A DNA stretch of 29,974 nucleotides from JAGGVT01 sp965369605 (GTDB taxonomy: Bacteria; JAJVIF01; JAGGVT01): assembly GCA_965369605.1 (NCBI GenBank), contig CBDURE010000028.1:1-29974 (forward strand). Direction: 5' to 3'. Of the stretch, positions 7,411-15,501 are shown in pieces. The notes beneath the pieces were generated by a model, which saw only the letters and a list, made by a program, of their open reading frames with translations, did not search any database and was not told the origin of the DNA. Position 1 is the stretch's first letter. Every line of letters begins with the position of its first letter. The position numbers and the translations under genes were made by a program.

Positions 7411-9639
7411 CTACTCACGTGGAAGTTCTATCGGATCACCCGGCGTAAGATCCCTGCCTGCAAGTGCGGGATGATCTGCAGAATATCGATAACACCTGAA
7501 AACTTTGCTTGCCACTATGGTTCCTTGTTTCTGAGGTCCATCAGAAGTTACCGGATTTATATACTCCCAAACGATTTCTTCATCTGGTGTAACCTCAAAA
7601 AACCTTCCGGGGTTACCTTCGCAAATCAGGGTGTTCCCATTTGGCAACCTTTGAGTTCCTGATAGTGCGCCTGAAAAGAAATCTTCAGGAATTTCTGTAG
7701 TATAAATCCATGATTGCTCATCAGGACCATACGACTCTCCAGGAATTAATTCATAATTCCCGAATTCATCTACCGGTGTTACTATTTCATCAATTGATGA
7801 ATAGTCAGTGTCTCTAAAACGACCATTATTAAACGCGAGTATATTGCCTTCACCATTTAGGCCGGATTCGATCCACTGGATATCATGCGGACCAAAATAC
7901 TTCTGGTCAGATTCATCACCGGCACCGTACGACTGTGGATTCCCCCACCTGTAAAGGATATCACCTGCAGGTCCGCGTGCAGCCTCAATTCCCGACTGGG
8001 GATTGAGATAATCAGCTGTGCTGTGATCAATAATCCACAACTCACTGAAATGCCTGCTGCTTAAAACGATCTGGTCAAACCCGGGATTGTAATCAACCGC
8101 ATTGACGTGCAGCCAGTCATCTGAATCATTATCCGGGAAGTTTATATTCAACTTCCCCGGATCTGTTATATCAGTGCTTACAGGCTGCCCATTTGCTGTG
8201 CCTCCAAACTCACTACTCATATGGTCCCAGGCATGCCATTCCCATACGATATTACCCCCAGTTGCTCCATAAGGCTTTATTTCGATAATTGAGTCCGGTC
8301 TAAAGTCTCTAGTTGGAAGTATTTCCGGATCTCGTCCAGCGTCAAGTGTTTCCTGGTCTTCCTTGTATTCGAACGCGATAAACAGTGTATTTCCATTCGG
8401 TAATCTTTCAATATCATGATGAAATCGATACTCCCCTGCAGGGAAGTCATATTCCCAAACCAAGTTTCCATCCCAGTCGATCTCCTCTATCCTGCCACCA
8501 ATAGCACCAGGACCGGTTCCCCTGCAGGAATACAATAAATTTCCATTCTCCAACAGGTAGCAACTAGAGCCTACAATGTATTCACTTTCCCAGGAGTGAA
8601 CCAGGTTACCATCCATGTCAAAGAGATATGCTCCGGGATTCGTCCCAGGAGCAAATAAGGTATATCCCTCAAATGCCCCTGGTAGGTTTTGAATCAACCC
8701 TATTGTATTTTGCTCAACTGATATCTTAATCTTTACGAAATCAAAAAGCGGGACACCGGAAGAATAGGCAATAATAACACCGGAATACACACCCGCAGTG
8801 GCTGCAGTGTTGTTTACAAGTTCTAGCTGAAATAGGGTGTTATCAACCTGTGTAAAATGCACCAGGTTTTCAGCAGTTATCGCAGGGCAATACAGAGATA
8901 CTGAACCCACATCGTTTTGCCAGTCGAAAACCTCAATCCAGATATTGGCTGATGCACCCATATCATCCAAAAGAGTCTCCTGAAAATAATTGTCAATCTC
9001 ATATGGTTCAGTGCAATTTCCCGGATACGCAATGTCGATTGCAAATCTTACGTATGTATTACCGCCTGGACAATAGATCCTTAAATTTTCAGTGACTTGA
9101 GAATATGCATGAAAAACTCGATCCGTGTAATCAGTAGCATAACTCTTGAATGGATTAATGGGCAAACCGGCTGGTAAATCCCATGCGTCAGTCCAATCAT
9201 CAGAATTGATAAGATTATGACCATTATTATTGAATATAATCAACCTCAGGTCATAACCACTGATACCATTTGGATTACTCATAGTGACATCAACATCCAA
9301 AACCCCGGTTAATGCATCATAACTATTCACATTAACTGTCGGAGTTGGAAGCATTGTGGTAACGTCAAATCTGAATGCAGCATTGCGATCAGGTGTCACA
9401 GACGCAGTGCCTGAGGTGGTGTCAAAATCAATAATCCATTGACCAAGTATATCCCTTCCGGAATCTTCCACATCATACATTTGCACCGGTATATTCTCGG
9501 TGAGGACTGGGATATCTGAATCATTTTGATCGTGTAGAGTTGTTACAGGATTATTACCTGAACATCCCGGAAAAAAGATAACTGTCATAGAAAAGCCAGC
9601 AGTTATTACAATTAGTAGTAATACAATTCGGGTATTCAT
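7411..9639 (-). CDS. Arylsulfotransferase (ASST)-like lipoprotein
   Basis: A 742-residue protein. The signal peptide ends in FFPGC (Cys 26), a plausible lipobox. Residues about 40-325 are the N-terminal module shared with the other two large lipoproteins here (WIIDFDTTSGTASVTPDRNA, GYDLRLIIFNNNG, DWQNDVGSVSLYCP). From about 335 an arylsulfotransferase-type six-bladed propeller follows: GYTLFAPG, DMDGNLVHSW, FHHDIERLPNGNTL (about 407), DWLHVNAVDYNP (about 510), SSRHFSELWIID (about 526), HDIQWI (about 585) and RLPNGNTLICEG. The conserved His and SSRH Arg match the catalytic positions of bacterial ASST, which moves sulfate between phenols by a PAPS-independent route. Activity is inferred. ATG 9639 is preferred because CAGGAG at 9648-9653 is well spaced for it; the upstream TTG is not. 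Confidence 0.82.
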   Translation of the reverse strand: MNTRIVLLLIVITAGFSMTVIFFPGCSGNNPVTTLHDQNDSDIPVLTENIPVQMYDVEDSGRDILGQWIIDFDTTSGTASVTPDRNAAFRFDVTTMLPTPTVNVNSYDALTGVLDVDVTMSNPNGISGYDLRLIIFNNNGHNLINSDDWTDAWDLPAGLPINPFKSYATDYTDRVFHAYSQVTENLRIYCPGGNTYVRFAIDIAYPGNCTEPYEIDNYFQETLLDDMGASANIWIEVFDWQNDVGSVSLYCPAITAENLVHFTQVDNTLFQLELVNNTAATAGVYSGVIIAYSSGVPLFDFVKIKISVEQNTIGLIQNLPGAFEGYTLFAPGTNPGAYLFDMDGNLVHSWESEYIVGSSCYLLENGNLLYSCRGTGPGAIGGRIEEIDWDGNLVWEYDFPAGEYRFHHDIERLPNGNTLFIAFEYKEDQETLDAGRDPEILPTRDFRPDSIIEIKPYGATGGNIVWEWHAWDHMSSEFGGTANGQPVSTDITDPGKLNINFPDNDSDDWLHVNAVDYNPGFDQIVLSSRHFSELWIIDHSTADYLNPQSGIEAARGPAGDILYRWGNPQSYGAGDESDQKYFGPHDIQWIESGLNGEGNILAFNNGRFRDTDYSSIDEIVTPVDEFGNYELIPGESYGPDEQSWIYTTEIPEDFFSGALSGTQRLPNGNTLICEGNPGRFFEVTPDEEIVWEYINPVTSDGPQKQGTIVASKVFRCYRYSADHPALAGRDLTPGDPIELPRE

Positions 9640-9736
9640 ATCAAATTCTCCTGTCAAGTTAAACGCTTGATTAAGTAATCTGACTATTATAACATAGGAT
9701 ATCCGATTTGCCTATCTTATATTTTTTCAACGGGAT

Positions 9737-9936
9737 AAAGGGGACAGCGCCCTTTTATATCGCCGATTATACCTGCTTTCGCGGACGACCTCGTTTACGT
9801 TTACATATTCCACTGCCGATTTCCTCGACATCCTCGACAGAAATATCCTGAATGATAATCCGCAGTATTCCCAGCATGCACCTATCTCATTACATCAGTC
9901 CTGATCGGACAACTAAAAAGGCGCTGTCCTCTTTTT
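9737..9936. mobile_element. 200-bp inverted-repeat element enclosing a transposase remnant
   Basis: The ends are inverted repeats: AAAGGGGACAGCGCCCTTTT on the left and AAAAAGGCGCTGTCCTCTTTTT on the right. The right part contains ACATCAGTCCTG, as in the elements at 20677 and 23978. It fills most of the 413-base gap between two divergent lipoprotein genes. The remainder of the gap shows nothing I can assign beyond the ribosome binding site of the next gene. Confidence 0.65.
9767..9877 (-). pseudogene. C-terminal remnant of a REP-associated (Y1) transposase-like protein
   Basis: A 36-codon minus-strand frame inside the inverted-repeat element ends in VEEIGSGICKRKRGRPRKQV and TAA. A basic GRPRK tail directly before the stop is typical of the C-termini of REP-associated tyrosine transposases. 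The catalytic HUH and Tyr portions are absent, so this is only a remnant. The identification rests on the tail and on its position between element ends. Confidence 0.4.
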
Positions 9937-10052
9937 CAGCGCACTTTGATTTCTCCCAAGTTTCATGTACAATAACTCTATAGAGCAAAACTTATAGTTC
10001 ACTACTTGTAATGGGATTATTGATAATTCCATTACCTTATTGTGAGGTATGC

Positions 10053-12266
10053 ATGAGATACTTAAAACTTCTTTCAGGACTACTTCTGCTGGTGTCAATC
10101 ATCGGATGTTCTTCGAAATCAACTACACCGGTGCAGCCTGAGATCGTGGTCATGCCATCTACTAATGAAAGTGTGACAGAAGATAATAACCATATCCTTT
10201 CAGGCATATGGAAAGCCGAGATTGACTTTGAAACTCTTGAATGTGAGGTCGCACCTGATAGGTCATCAATGGTGCATTACAATGTCAGCGGCGGGATTCC
10301 CTTCCCGCAAATCCAGGTCAATGCAATCCATCCAAATGGTGAAATCGATCTCGATGTTACTCTCCAGAATACGTATCCAATCGATGTTTACGATGTGCGG
10401 TTGATTATCTACACAAACGATTCAACCGACAGTTTCCTCGATCCCGAGGACTGGACGCCTCTTTATGATATCCCCGGAGGTTTGGATATAAATCCTTTCA
10501 GGGCTTATTCGAAATCAGAACCGCGGAGAATATTTGCAAAGTATAGTCAGCAAACGGAAAATCTCAGGATTTTTCTTGAACCGGGACACACCTGGCTGGC
10601 TTTCGCTGTGGATGCCTCATTTCCTTCCAACTGCAATGAACCCGTTGGGATTGTGAATTTCACACAGGGAGCGCTCGGGAATAGTGTTGGCGCTTTTACC
10701 ACTGCGGAAATTGATGTTTACGACTGGCAGAATGATGTCAGCGAGGTTACTCTTGAATGTCCTGAAATAACCGGGCAGCCATCAGTTTCATTTTCACAGA
10801 TTTCTTCAATTAGCTGGCAGCTTAACCTGGTAAATGATACGGGAGCTCCTGAAGGTGAATATACTGGTTACATCAAGGCCTTATCAGCAGATTCAGGTAC
10901 GCTTGCTCTGTACGACCAGGTGAAAATTACAGTCACAGGCGTTTTAGACATAGTGATAACCTGGAATGGACAAGAAAGAAATGCATCAGTTGAAAGCATT
11001 GAAATCGATTCATCCGGAAATATCTACTGCCTTGCTTCACTCAATTTAGATACTCAGATATTATCAAAACTTGATCCGGGTCTTCAAGTCATCTGGTCAA
11101 CACCATTACATGATGTTGTTGGAGGTGTTTCAAACCCTGACCTTGCGTTATCCGAGTCAGGTTTTGTGTATATAATTGGTTCTTTTAGAGGCACTGTTGA
11201 TTTCGATCCCGGTCCGGGAGAGAATAGACGGTCATCCGGCTGGTGTGGTCGTTATGAAACCTATTATACATCTGACATATTTGTGAGTAAGTTCGATACC
11301 GATGGAAACTATATCTGGACTAGCACAAAGGGAACAAGTTGCTGTGAAGGCAGCAGTGGATCGACAGGGAATGAATATGGCAGAGCAATCGATGTTGATA
11401 ATTATGGTGATCCATACATAACTGGTGTTACCAGTGATTCCGGGTCCGATAGGGGTAGACCTTTATTTTGTAAGATGTCCCAGATAGACGGAGCTACTTT
11501 ATGGTGGAATAGTGTTTCGACCGACGGTTCAGGATATTCAGTTGTTCATGATGGCGATGGAAAAGTTAGTTTCGCAGGTACTTTTCGTGGCTCTGTTGAT
11601 TTTGACCCGGGTCCGGGAACAGATATCCATGAAGCAAACGGATATTCAGATTATTTCCTTACTCAATACGATTCTGATGGTCAATTTCGGTGGGCTCACA
11701 CCTGGGGAGGCTCCTCAGGTGATAACCCATCAAATCTGACAATTGATGAATCAGATAACATTTATTCATCAGGACCATTTTATTTAAATATCGATTTGAA
11801 TCCTGGCCCGACGGTCGAATGGTATGAATTCTCTGGTTACTTCCTAAGCAAATTCAATAGCGCAGGCGATTATTTATGGGGTAAAGCATGGGGTGGTGAC
11901 GGAAATGTTTGGAACAATAATTACGGTATAACTTCCAGTTCAGATTCTATCTTCGTCATGGGCAGCTTTCGTGGAGTTGATTTTGACTTTGATCCGGGTC
12001 CGGGAATAGAACTACATTCAACGGTGGGGATTTATAACGACATGTTTATCAGCAGGTTCAACTCGTCGGGTGATATGATGCAGGCGACGGTATGGCACGG
12101 TCCCGATGCGGATGAAGAACCGATGGATCTGGCTTGTAATTCAGACGGTGAGGTAATTGCTGTCGGTGCATTTGAAGGCACACTCGATTTCGACCCTGGA
12201 CCTGACGAACACATAATCACCACTGATGAGTGGCAAGACGCATTCTTAATGAAACTTGCTCCTTAG
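10053..12266 (+). CDS. DFDPGPG-repeat beta-propeller lipoprotein
   Basis: A 737-residue lipoprotein; the signal peptide ends in SIIGC with Cys 19. Residues about 35-310 are the module shared with the arylsulfotransferase-like and beta-helix lipoproteins (WKAEIDFETLECEVAPDRS, YDVRLIIYTND, DWQNDVSEVTLECP, LYDQVKITV). The C-terminal part has repeated units of the form GSFRGxVDFDPGPG...DxFxSKFDxxGxxxW. The Asp-rich DFDPGPG element recurs at about residues 383, 516, 581 (DLNPGPT), 645 and 712, as in SBBP-type propellers. The acidic loops may bind calcium; this is inferred. ATG 10053 is chosen over 10011 because GAGG at 10044-10047 precedes it and it starts directly at a signal peptide. Confidence 0.8.
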   Translation: MRYLKLLSGLLLLVSIIGCSSKSTTPVQPEIVVMPSTNESVTEDNNHILSGIWKAEIDFETLECEVAPDRSSMVHYNVSGGIPFPQIQVNAIHPNGEIDLDVTLQNTYPIDVYDVRLIIYTNDSTDSFLDPEDWTPLYDIPGGLDINPFRAYSKSEPRRIFAKYSQQTENLRIFLEPGHTWLAFAVDASFPSNCNEPVGIVNFTQGALGNSVGAFTTAEIDVYDWQNDVSEVTLECPEITGQPSVSFSQISSISWQLNLVNDTGAPEGEYTGYIKALSADSGTLALYDQVKITVTGVLDIVITWNGQERNASVESIEIDSSGNIYCLASLNLDTQILSKLDPGLQVIWSTPLHDVVGGVSNPDLALSESGFVYIIGSFRGTVDFDPGPGENRRSSGWCGRYETYYTSDIFVSKFDTDGNYIWTSTKGTSCCEGSSGSTGNEYGRAIDVDNYGDPYITGVTSDSGSDRGRPLFCKMSQIDGATLWWNSVSTDGSGYSVVHDGDGKVSFAGTFRGSVDFDPGPGTDIHEANGYSDYFLTQYDSDGQFRWAHTWGGSSGDNPSNLTIDESDNIYSSGPFYLNIDLNPGPTVEWYEFSGYFLSKFNSAGDYLWGKAWGGDGNVWNNNYGITSSSDSIFVMGSFRGVDFDFDPGPGIELHSTVGIYNDMFISRFNSSGDMMQATVWHGPDADEEPMDLACNSDGEVIAVGAFEGTLDFDPGPDEHIITTDEWQDAFLMKLAP

Positions 12267-12299
12267 GAAAATTCGTAATCCGGTTCCCCTTAATTCGAA

Positions 12300-12375
12300 A
12301 TATACAAACCCGGCAACGCTTTGCCGGGCGAAGTCAAAATACAACTAAAGCCCGGGGAAGCGTCCCCGGGTTACA
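12300..12375. repeat. Double-hairpin extragenic palindrome with 25-bp repeat
   Basis: Two GC hairpins, CCCGGCAACGC-TTTGCCGGG and CCCGGGGA-AGCG-TCCCCGGG, are joined by a linker that includes the 25-base string also found at 2295-2319. The element lies just after the propeller lipoprotein gene, where it may act as a terminator or mRNA 3'-end stabiliser. The hairpin style is also seen at the start of the 469-572 repeat. Confidence 0.6.
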
Positions 12376-12463
12376 AATTATCCTTGAATCACCGCATTAT
12401 CAGCATATCATCAAATCCTATATCACTGCAACTTTCAAGTGGATTGGGTGTCTTACAGGTGTA

Positions 12464-12487
12464 TTGAAAATCTTTGTGGATTTTCAA
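12464..12487. promoter_or_regulatory. Perfect 9-bp stem hairpin in the rpoD upstream gap
   Basis: TTGAAAATC and GATTTTCAA are perfect inverted repeats separated by TTTGTG. No T-run follows, so a terminator is unlikely; it could be a protein-binding palindrome. The 585-base gap between 12267 and 12851 otherwise holds the palindrome at 12300-12375, the rpoD promoter and its leader. Confidence 0.3.
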
Positions 12488-12650
12488 GGAGAAACTCTAA
12501 ATCCTGCCGGTAAAATGACGATATTTCCTTTCAGGTGCGATAAATCGCTTTCAGGTTAACCTAACATTATCTGGATTTATAGCGTTTTATCCCGCTGTGA
12601 TGGTGAGATGGCAATTATGGCGCAATGTGAAAATTTGTCGGTATATCCCC

Positions 12651-12679
12651 TTGACAGGTTTGAGTCTATGGGGTAAATA
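12651..12679 (+). promoter_or_regulatory. Sigma-70 promoter for rpoD
   Basis: TTGACA (12651-12656) and TAAATA (12674-12679) are separated by exactly 17 bases. The start point near 12686 would leave a leader of about 165 bases before rpoD. The leader contains a perfect 7-bp stem, CGGACAA/TTGTCCG, at 12745-12767. Confidence 0.65.
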
Positions 12680-12851
12680 TATAAGTAGGAGGATCGTGAA
12701 GGGGATAGTATGCACATTGCATGTGAATGCTCACCGGTAGTAATCGGACAATGAGTTTGGTTGTCCGGGATGCGTTTCATGTTTTTTTGTGTCTCTTAAA
12801 GGGTGGCGTTTGAACATTAAAAATGCCTTACTACATTAGTGGGGTGGCAAT

Positions 12852-13997
12852 ATGCCAGGTATGGAACAGGGTAAGTCAATGCTGCCGAAAAAGCTGCTTG
12901 CTTGCCGTAACTTAAAGAATCTCCTTCAATCGGGAGAAGACCGAGGCTACGTCTTCAAAGAAGACCTTCTGGACAACGTTCTCGTTGCCAAAGGATTTAA
13001 TGAAAACAAACTGGACGCCCTCTGTGAATACTTCCGTGGGAATGGGATTCTCGTAACAACCAAGGAATTCAAGAAAAAGACTCAGAAGCGAAAGAAGGAC
13101 ATTCTGGACAGGCTGGAGAGTGATGCAAAATACTCTCATGAAGCAAAGATTGACGATTCAGTAAAGGTTTATCTGCGTGAAATCGGATGGGTTCCGCTCC
13201 TGATGTCCACCGAGGAAGTGGAACTGGCGAAAACCATCAACGATGAAGACGCGGCGGATTACAGGCGTCAGCGCGCGAGAGAGAAACTGACAACCGCAAA
13301 CCTGCGCCTCGTGGTCAGTATCGCGAAGAAATACAAAACGCAGGGATTGAGTTTCCTCGATTTGGTTCAGGAGGGCAATCTCGGTTTGATGCGCGCCGTT
13401 CAGAAATTCGATTACACCAAAGGCTACAAGTTCAGCACGTACGCCACCTGGTGGATCAGGCAGGCAATCACAAGAGCGCTCGCCGACCAGGAGGATATAA
13501 TCCGCAAGCCGGTGCATATCGTCGAGAAAATCAACAAACTCAAGAAAGCCGCGAGTGAATTCTCACAGCGAAACGGCATAGACCCGTCGCCGAATGATCT
13601 CGGCACAAGAGTAGGCATGACCGAAAGGAAAGTGCAGGAAATCAAGAAAATCGCGCAGAGGCCAATTTCACTTGAAACGCCAATCGGCGAGGATGACAAC
13701 AGCCAGCTGCAGAATTTCCTTGAGGATCAACGAATCCCCGCGCCAGACAAAGCGGTCATGAAACACCTTCTTCGGGAGGAACTCGAAAAAGTGCTGGGTA
13801 CGCTGAGTGACCGTGAAAAGCGAGTACTCAGAAAGCGATTCGGATTCAACGACGGCCACTACTATACGCTGGAGGAAGTCGGCAAGGAATTCGGCGTAAC
13901 TCGCGAGCGAATACGTCAGATTGAGGCAAAAGCGCTCAAGAGGCTGCAAAGCCAGAAGCGAAGCATACGAATCAAGGATTTCCTCGATCTGGGTTAA
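12852..13997 (+). CDS. rpoD: RNA polymerase sigma-70 factor, RpoD/primary type
   Basis: A 381-residue sigma factor that directs RNA polymerase to promoters. A basic N-terminal extension (residues 1-98) resembles region 1.1. Region 1.2 starts at DDSVKVYLREIG (101-112). Regions 2.1-2.4 run through ANLRLVVSIAKKY, DLVQEGNLGLMRAVQKFDY, KFSTYATWWIRQAITRALAD (149-212). Region 3 begins with PVHIVEKINKL, and region 4.2 is YTLEEVGKEFGVTRERIRQI (338-357). Just after region 2.4 the usual ADQARTIRIP is replaced by ADQEDIIRKP, a charge change beside the extended -10 contact residues; the contact His and Glu are kept. The length matches compact primary sigmas. A GGGGTGG purine tract precedes the ATG. A clear terminator follows. 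Confidence 0.93.
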   Translation: MPGMEQGKSMLPKKLLACRNLKNLLQSGEDRGYVFKEDLLDNVLVAKGFNENKLDALCEYFRGNGILVTTKEFKKKTQKRKKDILDRLESDAKYSHEAKIDDSVKVYLREIGWVPLLMSTEEVELAKTINDEDAADYRRQRAREKLTTANLRLVVSIAKKYKTQGLSFLDLVQEGNLGLMRAVQKFDYTKGYKFSTYATWWIRQAITRALADQEDIIRKPVHIVEKINKLKKAASEFSQRNGIDPSPNDLGTRVGMTERKVQEIKKIAQRPISLETPIGEDDNSQLQNFLEDQRIPAPDKAVMKHLLREELEKVLGTLSDREKRVLRKRFGFNDGHYYTLEEVGKEFGVTRERIRQIEAKALKRLQSQKRSIRIKDFLDLG

Positions 13998-14026
13998 CTA
14001 CAAAAGAGAAGGGTAACGAACATCAC

Positions 14027-14053
14027 AAAATCCCCCGTAACAGGGGGATTTTT
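14027..14053 (+). terminator. Rho-independent terminator of rpoD
   Basis: AAAATCCCCC and GGGGGATTTTT form a strong stem around a GTAAC loop, 30 bases after the rpoD stop. The A and T runs on either side make it potentially bidirectional. Confidence 0.8.
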
Positions 14054-14122
14054 ATTTGTGAACGCATCATTTACTTTGTCGCCACTGAAAAACTACGCTT
14101 CAAATAAGAGATATATGTTTTT

Positions 14123-14219
14123 CCTGGGAGCGCCGGAATTTTTCCGGCGCGACAGGCGTTCACGCCTGTTTTAAGGCGCTTTCGCGCCTATGCGCCGGAA
14201 AAATTCCAGCGCTCCCAGG
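14123..14219. repeat. 97-bp nested palindrome with four internal hairpins
   Basis: The 27-base left arm (CCTGGGAGCGCCGGAATTTT...) is the reverse complement of the right arm with one mismatch. Each arm is itself a hairpin (GCGCCGGAA/TTCCGGCGC), and between the arms lie two more: ACAGGCG-TTCA-CGCCTGT and AGGCGC-TTTC-GCGCCT. It can fold as one cruciform with a forked head or as four tandem hairpins. It lies between convergent rpoD and lipoprotein genes, so it may also stop transcription from both sides. Confidence 0.8.
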
Positions 14220-14245
14220 TTCAGAATTTTAACGTTACGATAATA

Positions 14246-15406
14246 TCAACTGGATTCATGAATCCACCTGTTATGATTCGAATTCGGGTTAGCGTAGCAG
14301 GATAATGCCTCAAGTTCGTTCTCTCGATTCAGCAAATAAATAACGAAAACAGCCTTGGGACCTTTCCTTCCCTCGACAACAGCGAATGAATAATTGCCGG
14401 CGTAATGATTTACATACGCAGGCTCCGACACTTTAAAATACAATACCGGACGATTAAGCAAATCAGTTACTTCATTTGGTATGTTTTTGCACACAGCGAA
14501 TTGCTCCCTCTGCTCCATTGGCTTGCCAGTGTATGGATTAATCCACGCCGATGGATTTTTCCTGCCGAAGTAGTTGAGGTAATCCTCAAGTGTGGGAAGA
14601 ACATCCTCGTATTCCTGTGAATAACGGGACAGGATTTTAAACATCTGCCTGTTCAGCCAGTATAGTTTTGCATTTTCGCGAGGATACTTGACACCGTATC
14701 TGTTTATGCGCGATTCCGTTATTTCCTGAATCGCATTGGCTGTCATATCCATATCGTATATTCCATATACATATTCAGTACGCCCATCCGTTACATAGCC
14801 ATCATCACCTACATGAATCTGAACATAATAGAGATTGTCATATCCTTCCAGGTCCAGATAGCAATCAGAATCCATTAAGCCCAGATGCTGAATGTAAACC
14901 ATCGCTTTTCCATTTGTTGCGAAAAGGTAATCGCCGGGAGAGTATTTAAGGCTCGTTTTGATATCCTCACCAGTATATGGGTTTCTAGGGATAATCGCGT
15001 AATAACCATTTTCTATCATTGAATTAATGTTGCATTTTTTATTATCTATGAAATAACCTGTATCGCACATGCTTTGGCTCACAATAAAATGATTGACTGT
15101 CAGTTTAACTCCCGCTTTCTCATCCCAGTCGGGGTCGTTAATGGCATCATTGCTTTCCCAGTTAGGCTTAAAATGCTCTCGCGCCAGTTCATTAACATAG
15201 GTTTTTCCAAGAAACTCAAAGAAACGGTCATTTTCAACAGCATCAAGAGCAGCCTTTTCATCATCGCTGAAAATCACAGGCGCGGATTGATTGCCTGAAT
15301 CGTTGCCGGCATTCGGCGCTGCATCACTGGATTCCTCAGCGCATCCTGATATAACCATGAGCAGAAATGCAATTGCACCAATGATACAAACTTGAAATTT
15401 CAGCAT
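14246..15406 (-). CDS. Lipoprotein with repeated NPYTG motifs, unknown function
   Basis: A 386-residue protein with a signal peptide ending in VISGC (Cys 22), then a polar linker. Two segments follow the same plan. The first is MIENGYYAIIPRNPYTGEDI near residue 140. The second is LEDYLNYFGRKNPSAWINPYTGKPM near residue 290. An N-P-Y-T-G element after a short helix resembles the pilin-like periplasmic domains of type II secretion-type proteins, so duplicated pseudopilin-like domains are possible, but this is a weak inference. AGGAG lies ten bases before the ATG. The gene converges on rpoD across the nested palindrome. Confidence 0.8.
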   Translation of the reverse strand: MLKFQVCIIGAIAFLLMVISGCAEESSDAAPNAGNDSGNQSAPVIFSDDEKAALDAVENDRFFEFLGKTYVNELAREHFKPNWESNDAINDPDWDEKAGVKLTVNHFIVSQSMCDTGYFIDNKKCNINSMIENGYYAIIPRNPYTGEDIKTSLKYSPGDYLFATNGKAMVYIQHLGLMDSDCYLDLEGYDNLYYVQIHVGDDGYVTDGRTEYVYGIYDMDMTANAIQEITESRINRYGVKYPRENAKLYWLNRQMFKILSRYSQEYEDVLPTLEDYLNYFGRKNPSAWINPYTGKPMEQREQFAVCKNIPNEVTDLLNRPVLYFKVSEPAYVNHYAGNYSFAVVEGRKGPKAVFVIYLLNRENELEALSCYANPNSNHNRWIHESS

Positions 15407-15501
15407 TATAAAATCGCTCCTGAAGGATGATTTTCATTCAGTGAAATTATACCCGCAAATTGTTAGACACGAAATGCGGTGGGATGTTTGGGGTAATTAA
15501 C

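Noticed and set aside
11190..12220. DFDPGPG repeats as a tandem DNA repeat
   Set aside because: The repetition is at protein level inside a propeller domain, with varied codons and spacing.
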